From Arthrobacter sp. ATA002 (GTDB taxonomy: Bacteria; Actinomycetota; Actinomycetes; Actinomycetales; Micrococcaceae), in assembly GCF_026898095.1 (NCBI RefSeq), contig NZ_CP114015.1, forward strand, positions 310,001-374,000: DNA of 64,000 nt, read 5' to 3'. This document shows, one piece after another, positions 16,837 through 28,229 of this stretch. The notes beneath the pieces were generated by a model that saw only the letters and a list, made by a program, of their open reading frames with translations, was not told the DNA's origin and did not search any database. The position numbers and the translations under genes are program-made. How positions within the stretch are numbered: the stretch's first letter is position 1; each line of letters starts with the position of its first letter.

Positions 16837-17721
16837 GTGACTCTGCCTACTGAACATACAACAGTGACCTATCCCTCCGGTGCCGTGGAGTCTGCCGGCT
16901 CCGTCCAGGACGTCCGGGACCTGCCCGGCGGCGCCCGGGCGGTTCTGCTGGACGTCACGGCTGTCCATCCGGTGGACGCCGGCTGGCCCGACCAGGGCGC
17001 CGACCGCGCCATGCTCGAAACCGCAGCCGGCAGGACCTACGAAGTGCAGGACGCCGTCGTCGCAGCTTCGGACGGCACATCTCTGTACCTGGGCGCTGAC
17101 ATTCCGGTGAAGAAGGGGACGGAGGGATGGGTTTTCGCCGTCGCGCATCTGCTGCCGGCCGGTGCCGAAGTGCAGGAGGGCGAGGCAGTGCGGATCAAAG
17201 TGGACCCGGCATACCGGGCAGCCCTCTCCGCCGGGCACACCGCATGCCACCTGGCGTCCCTTGCCTTGAACCGGCAGCTGGCCGGAGCCTGGAAAAAGGA
17301 GGTCCTGCCGGACGCGGCCGGCAACCCGAACTTCGACGCACTGGCCATCGAAACCTCCACCATCAAAGAGCACGGCTCCACGGACGTGTACCGGCTGGGT
17401 AAATCGTTGCGCCGGAAGGGTTTCCGGCCCGAGGTCCTGCTGGAGGACCTGCCGGCAGTGGAAGCAGGAATCAACGCGATCCTGGCGGAGTGGACCGCCG
17501 CCGGGGCCGATGTCCGGATTGAGTGTGAGGGTGAGCGGCTGACCGATCTGCGGCGTTGGAGTGTGGACCTGCCCGAGGGGACGGTGAGTATTCCCTGCGG
17601 CGGCACCCACGCCGCCTCCCTGCTGGAAACCGGCGGCATTCAGGTCACGCTGACGGCTTCAGAGGGCGACGGTGCGGTGACCGTGGTCATGGACACCATC
17701 TGCGTTTCTCCCGCCGGATAG
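16837..17721 (+). CDS. AlaX-like alanyl-tRNA editing domain protein
   Basis: A 294-aa stand-alone protein of the threonyl/alanyl-tRNA synthetase editing superfamily. Zinc-ligand motifs are visible: HTACH (H-x3-H; about residue 133) and CGGTH (C-x3-H; about residue 250). An N-terminal beta-barrel-like region with VHPVDAGWPDQG resembles the AlaX-M/L type. Such proteins deacylate mischarged tRNA (Ser-tRNA-Ala or similar) in trans; substrate specificity is not certain here. The GTG start follows a GGTAGGG site. No operon partner; an initiator tRNA lies divergently upstream. Confidence 0.8.
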   Translation: MTLPTEHTTVTYPSGAVESAGSVQDVRDLPGGARAVLLDVTAVHPVDAGWPDQGADRAMLETAAGRTYEVQDAVVAASDGTSLYLGADIPVKKGTEGWVFAVAHLLPAGAEVQEGEAVRIKVDPAYRAALSAGHTACHLASLALNRQLAGAWKKEVLPDAAGNPNFDALAIETSTIKEHGSTDVYRLGKSLRRKGFRPEVLLEDLPAVEAGINAILAEWTAAGADVRIECEGERLTDLRRWSVDLPEGTVSIPCGGTHAASLLETGGIQVTLTASEGDGAVTVVMDTICVSPAG

Positions 17722-17773
17722 CCGGGCCGGCCGCAGTACGCCCGGTCGCGGCCACTTGGCCTGCTTGCGGCGG

Positions 17774-20176
<2,403 letters not shown>

Positions 20177-20347
20177 GCTCTGTCCGTCTCCATCCGCTCG
20201 TACTGCCCCGCCGCGCAGTACGTCCGATTCTCCGCGGCTGCCGCAGTTCGCACAACGCCCGTCCGGCAACGGCTCCCACCGTTGTCGGGCGGGAAAGGCC
20301 GGGCGTACCCTGAAGGCGCTCAATCCCCATCCATCCGGAGGTGCACC

Positions 20348-20590
20348 ATGGCAACAGGAGAGACCGGTTTCGACGACGTTTCCTTCGACCTCATTTCCGT
20401 GCAGTACCACTGCCTGAAAGCAGGCCATGACTACGGGCAGTATGTGCGGGATGCCCGCAACGCGGGAAAGGAGGACATTGCCGCCTTTTTTGAACAGATC
20501 ATGGCCCAGGACGCAGACCGGGCCAAGCAGTGCCATGAGTTCCTGAGGGACCTTTCCGGTGCCCCGGAGTCCGGGCCGGCAATGTCATAG
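20348..20590 (+). CDS. Small helical hypothetical protein (80 aa)
   Basis: Starts at ATG 20348 behind a strong GGAGGTG site, divergent from the UvrA-like gene. It is predicted mostly alpha-helical and acidic (LISVQYHCLKAGHDYGQYVRD...EDIAAFFEQIMAQDADRAKQCHEFLRDL). The spacing of His, Glu, Asp and Cys residues is reminiscent of a ferritin-like or hemerythrin-like helix pair but is not diagnostic. Function unknown. Confidence 0.65.
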   Translation: MATGETGFDDVSFDLISVQYHCLKAGHDYGQYVRDARNAGKEDIAAFFEQIMAQDADRAKQCHEFLRDLSGAPESGPAMS

Positions 20591-20654
20591 GCAGCGGTGT
20601 GGGCTGCGGCGGTTCGGCGGGGCCCGGTCCGCGCAGCCCGCCCGTCACCGGGTC

Positions 20655-20768
20655 CCTCAGGTTTCGTTGTCCAGGCACAAAAACTCCCAGCGGTGGCCGT
20701 CCGGGTCTCTTGCCGCCCCTACCGGGAACAACCGGTCCTCTTGTCCCTTGGCGACTATTGCGGGATGC
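20655..20768 (-). pseudogene. VOC (glyoxalase-fold) C-terminal remnant
   Basis: The minus strand encodes LFPVGAARDPDGHRWEFLCLDNET and a stop, the typical last strand of VOC proteins (DPDGHRWEF). Upstream the frame is lost within 40 codons and no complete VOC domain can be assembled before the deaminase gene. The whole 20591-20954 interval (364 nt) holds nothing else I can support. Confidence 0.4.
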
Positions 20769-20954
20769 CCGGATTCAGCAGCACCACAATGCTGTCAGAG
20801 ACAGCCACTGCCGGGCAGCCCGTGTTGCTGAATTGCAGGGATTCCCCCTGCCGCCGGTGCTAGCCTTGTGCCGGCGGCGGCGGGCACTGCACGGTGCCAT
20901 CTGCCCCTCAGGTCCGGCAGCAGCATCCGGCCATCCGCACGCAAGGAGAGACGA

Positions 20955-21430
20955 ATGACCAGTGACGCCCAATATCTTGCCCGGGCCCTCGATCTGGCCA
21001 CCGCCAATGTCGCCGACGGCGGGGGCCCCTTGGTGCCGTCGTCGTCACGGCGGACGGCCGGGCATATGACGGGGTGAACCGGGTAACCGCGTCGAATGAC
21101 CCCACTGCGCACGCCGAGGTGAGCGCCATCCGCGCGGCCTGTGCAGCGCTGGGCACGTTCGATCTTCACGGAGGGGTCTTGTACACCAGCTGCGAACCGT
21201 GCCCGATGTGCCTTTCAGCGTCGCTGTGGGCTCGAGTGAAGCGCGTGGTCTTTGCCGCAGACCGGAACGATGCCGCAGCCGCAGGTTTTGATGATGCGGC
21301 CTTTTACGAGTACTTCGAGGTGCCGGCCAGCCGCAGCATGCTTCCCGTGGAGCAGCTGGGCCTGGACGGGGGCAGGGCCAGATCGCCTTTCGACGCCTGG
21401 ACCGCCGCGGAGGACCGCACGGACTACTGA
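20955..21430 (+). CDS. Guanine deaminase / nucleoside deaminase (frameshifted)
   Basis: A 158-aa CDA-fold deaminase, the length of the B. subtilis GuaD type. Zinc site: HAE (HAEVSAIRAAC) and CEPCPMC. The N-terminus MTSDAQYLARALDLATANV and the tail AFYEYFEVPASRSMLPVEQL agree with guanine deaminases, which convert guanine to xanthine for purine salvage. ATG 20955 has an AAGGAGAG site. One base is missing in the GGGGGCCCC run (21021-21029); restoring it gives GGPLGAVVV. It ends tail-to-tail with a GNAT gene. Confidence 0.82.
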
Positions 21431-21959
21431 AGCCGGCGGGCGGCAGCGCCCCGCGGCGGAGGCCCGGCCGGCGTCCCGGATTCGGCGCCGATCCGCTTGG
21501 CGAAGCACGCGGAGTCCTCCTCCCGGCGTAGGGACCGAAGTTCGGCACCACCGTATAACCGCCGTGTTCATAGAAGCGGCGTCCGTCCGGCTGTGCCGAC
21601 CCGGCTTCGGCCGTGAGCACATCGTAGCCTGCGGCACGTGCCCGGTACTCGAGGGCGGTGAGGATGGCCGTGGCAACGCCGGAGCCCCTGGCATAGGGCA
21701 GTACGTAGATGCGCTTGATTTCCGCAGTGGCCGCATCAAGGCGCCTCAGCCCGCCGCAGCCCAGCGGCTGCCCGGAACTTCTTTCATAGGCGATCAGGAA
21801 GACTGCCGTGTCATCGGCGGTGGGCGGGGACGGCTCGTGGTCGATGCTGCCGAACCGGACGTCCAGTTCAGACTGCTGGGCTGCCCGCAGATCCGCTCCC
21901 ACCGGGTTGCTCCAGGGCACTTCACGGATGGTGAGGTTCGGCGGCTGGTCGGCAAGCAT
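21424..21959 (-). CDS. GNAT family N-acetyltransferase (frameshifted near C-terminus)
   Basis: 178 aa after correction. GNAT motifs: CGGLRRLDAATAEIKRIYVLPYARGSGVATAIL (acetyl-CoA loop ARGSGVA) and FYEHGGYTVVPNFGPYAG. The ORF runs on in the wrong frame, but one extra base at the CCC run 21522-21524 yields the family-typical tail EEDSACFAKRIG and a stop at 21424, overlapping the deaminase end by 7 nt. Start ATG 21959 has AGGAGGT. Substrate unknown. Confidence 0.78.
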
Positions 21960-22074
21960 GGAGGACCTCCTGTGCGGATACCCGGAGCGGGTTTTCCCAT
22001 CAATCTAGGAGCGGGCGGTTTCAACGGTGTTTCGGCATCATGGCGAGCCGGCTAACAGAAAGCAGGGAAACCGG

Positions 22075-23349
22075 ATGCGTGCAAAAATGGAAGGGATGAC
22101 TTCCCTCGATACTTCCTCCGCAACCCCGTCCAAGCCGGTTGGCACCTCCAAGGCGCAGCTGCAGGCGCGGAAGGCACAGGTGCGTCCTGCCACGGAGGGC
22201 TGGGAGCAGGCCAAGGAGCCGGACGGCCGCCCGCTGCTGCAGTTCAAGTCCCCCCGGGTGTCGCAGCCTCCGGTGCATCTGGCGGACCTGACCCTGCCCG
22301 AGCGCCAGGCCAAGCTGAAGGAGCTGGGCCTGCCGGCGTTCCGCGCCAAGCAGCTGTCGGTGCACTACTTCCAGCACTACACCACGGATCCCGAGGCGAT
22401 GAGCGACCTCCCGAAGGAGCGCCGCGATGAGCTGGTGAAGGAAATGTTCCCGACGCTGCTCACCGAGGTCAAACGCCTGACCACGGACAACGGCGACACC
22501 ATCAAGTTCCTCTGGCGCCTCTTTGACGGCTCCCTGGTGGAGTCGGTGCTGATGCGCTACCCCGGCCGGATCACGCTGTGCGTGTCCAGCCAGTGCGGCT
22601 GCGGCATGAACTGTCCGTTCTGCGCCACCGGCCAGGCCGGCCTGACCCGGAACATGTCCACCGCGGAGATCCTGGACCAGATTGTCCAGGCCAACCGGGT
22701 GATCAAGGAAGGCGGCCTCGGCGGCAAGCGCCGCGACGGCGGCCACGACGCCGAGCGCGTCACCAACATCGTCTTCATGGGGATGGGTGAGCCGCTGGCC
22801 AACTACAAGCGCGTCATGAACGCCGTGCACCGGATGGCCGCCGACGTTCCGGAGGGCCTGGGCATGAGTGCCCGCAACATCACGGTCTCCACGGTGGGGC
22901 TGGTTCCGGCGATCAACAAGCTGGCCGGGGAAAACATCCCGGTCACGTTCGCGCTGAGCCTGCACGCTCCGGACGACGAGCTGCGCGATGAACTCATCCC
23001 GGTCAACAGCCGCTGGAAGGTGGACGAGGCGCTGGATGCCGCCTACAACTACTACCGCGTCACCGGCCGCCGCGTGTCGATTGAATATGCCCTGATCAAG
23101 GACATGAACGACCACCCGTGGCGCGCGGACCTGCTGGCCAAAAAGCTCAACGCCCGCGGCCGCGGCTGGGTGCACGTGAATCCGATTCCGCTGAACCCCA
23201 CCCCGGGTTCCATCTGGACGTCCCCGGAGCCGCACGTGACCCGCGAGTTCATCAACCGCCTGATCGACGCCGGCATCCCCACCACCCTGCGCGACACCCG
23301 CGGCAAAGAAATCGACGGCGCCTGCGGCCAGCTGGCTGCTGCGGACTAA
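22075..23349 (+). CDS. rlmN: 23S rRNA (adenine(2503)-C(2))-methyltransferase RlmN
   Basis: A 424-aa radical-SAM methyltransferase that methylates A2503 of 23S rRNA (and A37 of some tRNAs). The 4Fe-4S CxxxCxxC motif is [19 protein letters not shown] (SAM-binding GEP) and the C-terminal catalytic Cys region ([11 protein letters not shown]) are present. A Lys/Gln-rich N-terminal extension of about 60 residues precedes the core. Of three clustered in-frame ATGs, 22075 has the best-placed site (AGGGA). A strong hairpin follows the stop. Confidence 0.95.
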   Translation: MRAKMEGMTSLDTSSATPSKPVGTSKAQLQARKAQVRPATEGWEQAKEPDGRPLLQFKSPRVSQPPVHLADLTLPERQAKLKELGLPAFRAKQLSVHYFQHYTTDPEAMSDLPKERRDELVKEMFPTLLTEVKRLTTDNGDTIKFLWRLFDGSLVESVLMRYPGRITLCVSSQCGCGMNCPFCATGQAGLTRNMSTAEILDQIVQANRVIKEGGLGGKRRDGGHDAERVTNIVFMGMGEPLANYKRVMNAVHRMAADVPEGLGMSARNITVSTVGLVPAINKLAGENIPVTFALSLHAPDDELRDELIPVNSRWKVDEALDAAYNYYRVTGRRVSIEYALIKDMNDHPWRADLLAKKLNARGRGWVHVNPIPLNPTPGSIWTSPEPHVTREFINRLIDAGIPTTLRDTRGKEIDGACGQLAAAD

Positions 23350-23401
23350 GGCTCCTGCGCCTGCGGAGAAGCACCGGCGCGGCAACGAAGACTGAACAAC
23401 G

Positions 23402-23447
23402 ACGACGGCGGGAGGCCGGGTACCAGACCCGGTCTCCCGCCGTCGTT
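23402..23447. terminator. Bidirectional terminator rlmN / padR
   Basis: A long stem of about 20 bp (ACGACGGCGGGAG... / ...CTCCCGCCGTCGT) lies between the convergent rlmN and PadR genes. It shares GGCGGGAGGCCGGGT with the purB terminator at 24277-24319. Confidence 0.8.
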
Positions 23448-23508
23448 ATCTGCGTCCATGGTGCTTATTCCCGGTCGGATGTCCCCGCCGGTTCTTCGCC
23501 GGCAAGGA

Positions 23509-24144
23509 TCAGGTAGAGGGACCTTTGGTCTCCGCCAACAGTGCGGCCGCTGCCCTCACCTGTTCAGGCGTCCCGGCCATGCCAACCTGACGGGTGGCAC
23601 CGGTCAGCTCGTGCAGCAGGGCGCGGAGATCCGGCCCGCTGTCCCTGTCCGTGGTATCCGTAAACGGGTTGCCGGCTCCGGAGCCGGCCAGGTTCCCGGC
23701 CTCCTGCCGGCCTGCTTCGGTGAGGGTGGCGAGCTTGCGTCCGCCGGCGGCCTCGATGGTGACGAGTCCCTCGTCTTCAAGCTGTGCCAGCGTGGGATAG
23801 ATGGCTCCCGGGCTCGGCTGCCAGCGCCCGTTGGTTCGCCCGCTGATGGCCTGGATGAGCTGATAGCCGTGCATCGGCTCTTCGGACAGCAGTTGCAGCA
23901 CGGCAGCGCGGACATCGCCGCGTCCGGCCCTGCGTCCGCCGGGCCCTCCGTGGTGGCCGCGGCCGCGGCCACGGCCCCGTCCGGGCACGGGCCCCATGCT
24001 GACGGGTCCCAGGGGACCTGGTCCCATTCCTCCGGGCCCCATGGGGGAGTGGTGGCGCCGGGGGTGCGCGGGTCCGGGGGCTGTTTCGTCGAGAGGTTCA
24101 GGGGCAGCTTCGGCAAAGTCATGGTGCTTGTGTGGATGACGCAT
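23509..24144 (-). CDS. PadR family transcriptional regulator
   Basis: 211 aa. An unusual N-terminal 70 residues are rich in His, Pro and Gly (HPHKHHDF, repeated MGPGPLGP-type units, GRGRGRGRGHHGG). The PadR winged helix (about 75-155) follows: AAVLQLLSEEPMHGYQLIQAI and GAIYPTLAQLEDEGLV, with a dimerisation tail. ATG 24144 has a CAGGAGA site. A perfect palindrome upstream is probably its operator. The His-rich head could bind metal (inference). No target gene is adjacent besides itself. Confidence 0.88.
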   Translation of the reverse strand: MRHPHKHHDFAEAAPEPLDETAPGPAHPRRHHSPMGPGGMGPGPLGPVSMGPVPGRGRGRGRGHHGGPGGRRAGRGDVRAAVLQLLSEEPMHGYQLIQAISGRTNGRWQPSPGAIYPTLAQLEDEGLVTIEAAGGRKLATLTEAGRQEAGNLAGSGAGNPFTDTTDRDSGPDLRALLHELTGATRQVGMAGTPEQVRAAAALLAETKGPST

Positions 24145-24175
24145 AAGGGTCTCCTGTCGTGCAACTTCCAATACT

Positions 24176-24193
24176 ATCACGATATATCGTGAT
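24176..24193. promoter_or_regulatory. Perfect 18-bp palindrome, candidate PadR operator
   Basis: ATCACGATATATCGTGAT, self-complementary throughout, 32 nt upstream of the padR start. Its AT-rich core could overlap the -10 box, consistent with autorepression. Confidence 0.75.
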
Positions 24194-24276
24194 CCTCCGT
24201 TAGCTCAAGAGGGGGTGGCCGACCCGGAAGGGGTGGTTTACCCGGGAAGGGCCAGGGTGCTTCGGGCCAACCCGGC

Positions 24277-24319
24277 AAAAAAGGGCGGGAGGCCGGGTAT
24301 CGAAACCCGGCCTCCCGCC
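24277..24319 (-). terminator. Intrinsic terminator of purB
   Basis: Stem GGCGGGAGGCCGGGT / ACCCGGCCTCCCGCC with a 6-nt loop. On the minus strand a TTTTTT run follows, 37 nt after the purB stop. Confidence 0.88.
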
Positions 24320-24355
24320 GTCGTCATTTCCGGCCCGGAACACTCCGGGCCCCGG

Positions 24356-25777
24356 TTACTTCCGCAGGTGGTCCACCAGCGAGTCGGCAATGCCAATGTA
24401 CGTGCCGGGCGTAAGGTCCTGCAGGCGGGCCTCGGCGTCGGCGGGCAGGCCCAGGCCGGAGACAAATTCGCGCATCCGCGCCGCGTCCACGCGGTGGCCG
24501 CGGGTGAGTTCCTTCAGGCGCTCGTACGGGTTTTCCATGCCCGGGGCACCGGCGATGGCTTCGGCGCGCATGACCATCTGGATGGCCTCGCCAAGCACCT
24601 CCCAGTTCGTGTCCAGGTCCGCGGCCAGGACGTCCCCGGCCACATCCAGGCGTTCAAGGCCCTTGACCACATTGGAGATGGCGAGCACGGAGTGGCCGAA
24701 CGCCACGCCGATGTTGCGCTGCGAGGAGGAATCGGTAAGGTCGCGCTGCCAGCGGGAGGTCACCAGCGTGGAGGCCAGCGTGTCCAGCAGGCCGTTGGAG
24801 ATTTCCAGGTTCGCCTCGGCGTTTTCAAAGCGGATGGGGTTCACCTTGTGCGGCATGGTGGAGGAACCGGTGGCTCCGGCCACGGGAACCTGCTTGAAGT
24901 AGCCGATGGAAATGTAGCTCCACACATCAGTGCAGAAGTTGTGCAGGATTCGGTTGAAGCGGGCCATGTCCGCATAGAGCTCGGCCTGCCAGTCGTGGGA
25001 CTCAATCTGGGTGGTGAGCGGGTTCCAAGTCAGGCCCAGTCCCTCCACGAAGCTGCGGGCCACCTGCTCCCAGTCCGCTGTGGGAACCGAGGCGTAGTGC
25101 GCGGCGTAGGTTCCGGTGGCGCCGTTGATCTTGCCCAGGTAGTCGGTCTTTTCGATCCGGTTCAGCTGGCGGGTGAGGCGGTGCGCCGTGACGGCCAGCT
25201 CCTTGCCCAGGGTGGTGGGCGTGGCGGGCTGGCCGTGGGTGCGGGAGAGCATCGGCACGGCGCGGGTTTCCTCCGCCATGGCGGTGATCCGCTCGACCAG
25301 GTTCCGCGCTGCGGGCATCCACACGTTCTCAACAGCGCCCTTGACGCCCAGTGCGTAGGAGAGGTTGTTGACATCTTCGGAGGTGCAGCCGAAGTGCACC
25401 AGGGACGTCAGGTTTTCGATGCCGATCGCTGCCAGCCTGCGGCCGATGTAGTACTCCACGGCTTTGACGTCGTGGACGGTGACCTTTTCGATTTCCGCCA
25501 GCTCGGCGACGGAATCTCCGTCGAAGCCGGAAACGATGTCGCGCAGCTGCCCCTGCTGCTCAGCGCTGAGCGGGGAAGCGCCCGGAAGCACTGAGTTGGA
25601 GGTGAGATGGATCAGCCATTCCACTTCCACATGAGTGCGGTCGCGGTTCAGGGCGGCTTCGGACAGGTAGTCCACCAGCGGGGCGGTAGCGCCGCGGTAG
25701 CGGCCGTCCAGCGGGCCCAAGGCAATGGCGGGGGTGACGGAGGCAAGCGGGACGCGGGGAGCAGCGGATTCAGCCAT
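24356..25777 (-). CDS. purB: Adenylosuccinate lyase
   Basis: 473 aa, full family length. It catalyses two fumarate-releasing steps in purine synthesis (SAICAR to AICAR; adenylosuccinate to AMP). The superfamily signature GSSTMPHKVNP, the TSEDVNN region and the catalytic-His region SRTHGQPATPT are intact. Cytosolic homotetramer by family. Monocistronic, with a strong terminator. Confidence 0.96.
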   Translation of the reverse strand: MAESAAPRVPLASVTPAIALGPLDGRYRGATAPLVDYLSEAALNRDRTHVEVEWLIHLTSNSVLPGASPLSAEQQGQLRDIVSGFDGDSVAELAEIEKVTVHDVKAVEYYIGRRLAAIGIENLTSLVHFGCTSEDVNNLSYALGVKGAVENVWMPAARNLVERITAMAEETRAVPMLSRTHGQPATPTTLGKELAVTAHRLTRQLNRIEKTDYLGKINGATGTYAAHYASVPTADWEQVARSFVEGLGLTWNPLTTQIESHDWQAELYADMARFNRILHNFCTDVWSYISIGYFKQVPVAGATGSSTMPHKVNPIRFENAEANLEISNGLLDTLASTLVTSRWQRDLTDSSSQRNIGVAFGHSVLAISNVVKGLERLDVAGDVLAADLDTNWEVLGEAIQMVMRAEAIAGAPGMENPYERLKELTRGHRVDAARMREFVSGLGLPADAEARLQDLTPGTYIGIADSLVDHLRK

Positions 25778-25816
25778 GCGGCAATTCTTTCATGTTCCGG
25801 CGGTACGGCCTGCTGT

Positions 25817-25854
25817 GTGACTTCTCCTCCACAACGTGACTTGTCCTCCACAAC
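25817..25854. repeat. 19-bp tandem duplication
   Basis: GTGACTTCTCCTCCACAAC and GTGACTTGTCCTCCACAAC, one mismatch, head to tail, 40 nt upstream of the purB start; a third GTG follows. The CCACAAC part resembles half of a DnaA-box-like motif, but no box is complete. Confidence 0.7.
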
Positions 25855-25995
25855 GTGCAGGTTTGGCACCGGTTGGCACTCGCTGTCCCCGCGGGCCCGA
25901 TGATCCGGGCGAGTGCTGGTCCGCCGTGACATAACGGAAGCGGAAGTGGAAGTTGCCGGACGGGCGACGGTGGGCGAGCAAACGGGGGAGGATCC

Positions 25996-26283
25996 ATGAG
26001 CACGGAAGTGGAGGTGATGCCGGTCAATCCGGCTGACGTCTACGCGGCAGGGCAGGCGGCCGCCTGCGTCCGCAGGGCGGTGGATGAACTGGAGGACATC
26101 GAGCAGGACCTGCCGGCCCTGATTCGAATGGACTGGTATTCCCCGGCGGCTCTCGAGTTTGCTGAGCTCCTGGGCGGGCACATCCAAAACGTCGCGGCTA
26201 CCCTGGAGGACCTGCGGCTGTGCGCTGACGCGGTCGAACGTCATGTGGCGGAAATCCGCGCCCACGGTCATGAGGTGCCCTAG
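25996..26283 (+). CDS. WXG100-like small protein, possible type VII secretion partner
   Basis: 95 aa, two amphipathic helices separated by a short turn containing MDWYSPAALEF, which takes the place of the W-x-G turn in WXG100/ESX proteins. The start MSTEVEVMPVNPADVYAAGQAAA resembles actinobacterial ESX-associated proteins. It is followed with no gap by a larger lipase-like gene that also begins with a helical segment, so the two may form a heterodimeric secretion substrate. No T7SS core gene (eccC and others) is in the window. Ribosome binding site GGGGGAGGA. Confidence 0.6.
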   Translation: MSTEVEVMPVNPADVYAAGQAAACVRRAVDELEDIEQDLPALIRMDWYSPAALEFAELLGGHIQNVAATLEDLRLCADAVERHVAEIRAHGHEVP

Positions 26284-27710
26284 ATGCCGTCGCAGTGGTC
26301 TGCGGAAGACCGGCCCGGGCCCGGAATTCACGTTAGGGGCGGCGCACGGCCTGACGGTGGAGTACCGGGAACTGGAGTCGGTGGCCGGTGTCCTGGAGGG
26401 ATCGGTTGCCCGGCTAACAACCCTGCGGTCCCGGTGCATGGAACTGTACCTGCTGCTCAGTGGAACGAGCGCGGTGCACGCCCACGCCCGATCCGCAGCC
26501 GGTGCTGCTGAGCTCGTCATTCAGGGCCTGAAGCGGAACACGGAACAGCTGGAGGAAGCGGCCGGGGATCTTCGCCGGGCCGCCGGAAACTATCTGGATA
26601 CCGAGGGGCGGCTGGCGGAGGCGATCAAATGGGCGGCCGTGGGTGTTCCGATGGGAATCGATGTGTGGCGCAGCGGCGGCGGCGGTTTTCCGGACCGCAC
26701 GGTGAGTGAAATGATCGTTCCGCCGTTCGACGGGTTCCTCATCCGGAAGCTGCTGGAACAGCTGGCGAAGGGAGACTTTGGCGAGCTTCGGCCAATCGAG
26801 GTCACGATGCTTGAGGGGGACCACGGGACGGTTCCGCTGGATGGCTCAGTGAAGGCACTGCTGGAGCGTTCCAAGGGCCTGCTGGACAGTCCGGACCGCG
26901 GCGTCGTGGAGATCCTCACCTTGGACGAAGGCGGCAGGCGCGTTCGGATTGTCACCCTGCCCGGCAATCAGGACAGCGGAAGCCTGTTGGTGGGGTCGAA
27001 CCCTTTGACAACTATGGAAATGCGGAAGGCCGCGCGGAGGACAGCCGGTACGTTGCCGCCGCTGTTGCTGACGCCCTGCGGCAGGCCGGGGCCTCGGCGG
27101 ACGACGCAGTCATTCTGGTGGGCTACAGCCAGGGCGGAATCCACGCAGTGAACACAGGGGCGCGGTTGGCGGAGGCGGAGGAGTTCGATGTGGAGATGAT
27201 CGTGACGGCGGGCGCCCCGGCGGGGGACAGGGATACCCCCGACGGGGTGAAAGTGCTCCACTTTGAACACGCCCGCGACTGGGTGGCAGGCCTCGACGGA
27301 GCGGCCAATCCGGACACGCCAGACAGGGTGACGGTCACCGGAGCGGCGCCGGTGGAAGGTGTGCCCAGCGGGGGCTGGGCCCGGCCCACGACCTTGACCT
27401 GTACCTGGAGCTGGCCGGACGGGCTGACAGCAGCGAAAACCCCTCCCTGGAGGATTCGCGGGGACACCTGGCGGACATCATCCTGCCCTCGGCGATTGCC
27501 ACCCGAGGCCTGTTCAGGTTCTCGCGGAAACCGGCGGCCAAGCCGCCGGCCCGGCCGCCCGTGGGGCCGGTTTCTCCCGGCAACGGAATGTCGCCGCTGC
27601 CACTCCCCGGGCATGCACCGCCTGTACTGGTGAACCCCGTTGCGCCAATCAAGGTCCCGCCCGTTGTTCCGCCGATTCCGGTTCCGCCCGTTGTGCCCCC
27701 GGGGCGGTAG
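26284..27710 (+). CDS. Lipase-like alpha/beta hydrolase with WXG-like head and proline-rich tail (multiple frameshifts)
   Basis: Reconstructed at about 476 aa from four frames. Residues 20-110 are helical (LESVAGVLEGSVARLTTLRSRC...) as in ESX-type substrates. A middle region leads to a hydrolase core with nucleophile elbow GYSQGG preceded by DDAVILV, and with AGAPAGDRDTPDGVKVLHFEHARDWV. The last 60 residues are proline-rich (PPVVPPIPVPPVVPPGR). Frame breaks: about 26310-26325 (net two missing bases or one extra), 26992-26995 and 27377-27379 (one missing G each). The adjacent WXG100-like gene suggests export as an effector or surface esterase; this is inference. The stop TAG abuts the stop of the convergent holin-like gene. 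Confidence 0.6.
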
Positions 27711-28109
27711 CTACCTCCGGGTCCCGGTCAGTGAACCCGCAACCAGGGATACCAGGCTGATGACGATCGAGGCGAGGACACCGGTCCAGAAGAAGGAATC
27801 CACGACCAGCTCCACCGGTGTGTAACTGCTCAGCCAGGAGGTGAGCATGAGCATCCCCGCGTTGATAATGATCGTAAAGAGGCCCAGCGTCAGGACGGTC
27901 AGGGGCAGCGACAGCAGCTTGACGACCGGACGGATCAGGGCGTTAACAAGACCAAAAATCAGTCCGATAAACAGGTAGGCGAGCACCAGATCAACGGTGG
28001 GGTTGCCGGTGACGGCGGTGCCGCTTTCGGTGACCGCAATGCCGGGCAGCAGCAGCCCTGCAACCCACACGGCCAGGGCGTTGATTAGGATTCGGATCAG
28101 GAAGCGCAT
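27711..28109 (-). CDS. Phage holin family 4 (PF04020-type) membrane protein
   Basis: 132 aa with four hydrophobic helices. It has the PF04020 pattern: MRFLIRILINALAVWVAG near the N-terminus and VNALIRPVVKLLSLPLTVLTLGLFTIIIN in the middle. Despite the name, such chromosomal proteins are not phage holins and their function is unknown. The start codon is poorly defined: GGAGG lies only one base from ATG 28109. Confidence 0.8.
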   Translation of the reverse strand: MRFLIRILINALAVWVAGLLLPGIAVTESGTAVTGNPTVDLVLAYLFIGLIFGLVNALIRPVVKLLSLPLTVLTLGLFTIIINAGMLMLTSWLSSYTPVELVVDSFFWTGVLASIVISLVSLVAGSLTGTRR

Positions 28110-28229
28110 GCCTCCATGCTGGCACACGCCTCTGCCGGAAGCCCTCCTGCGGGCGTGCGCGCGTCCCTGCCGGAAGGGTGGATGGTGGCGCGGGTCACGA
28201 CTGCTGCTGAGCCGTTTAGGGTTAAGCAC

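Noticed and set aside
24215-25594. A 459-codon open frame on the plus strand
   Set aside because: Antisense of purB, a certain gene with a strong terminator in the matching orientation.
27711-28109. Prophage remnant suggested by the holin-like family name
   Set aside because: The family is mostly chromosomal and no other phage gene is nearby.
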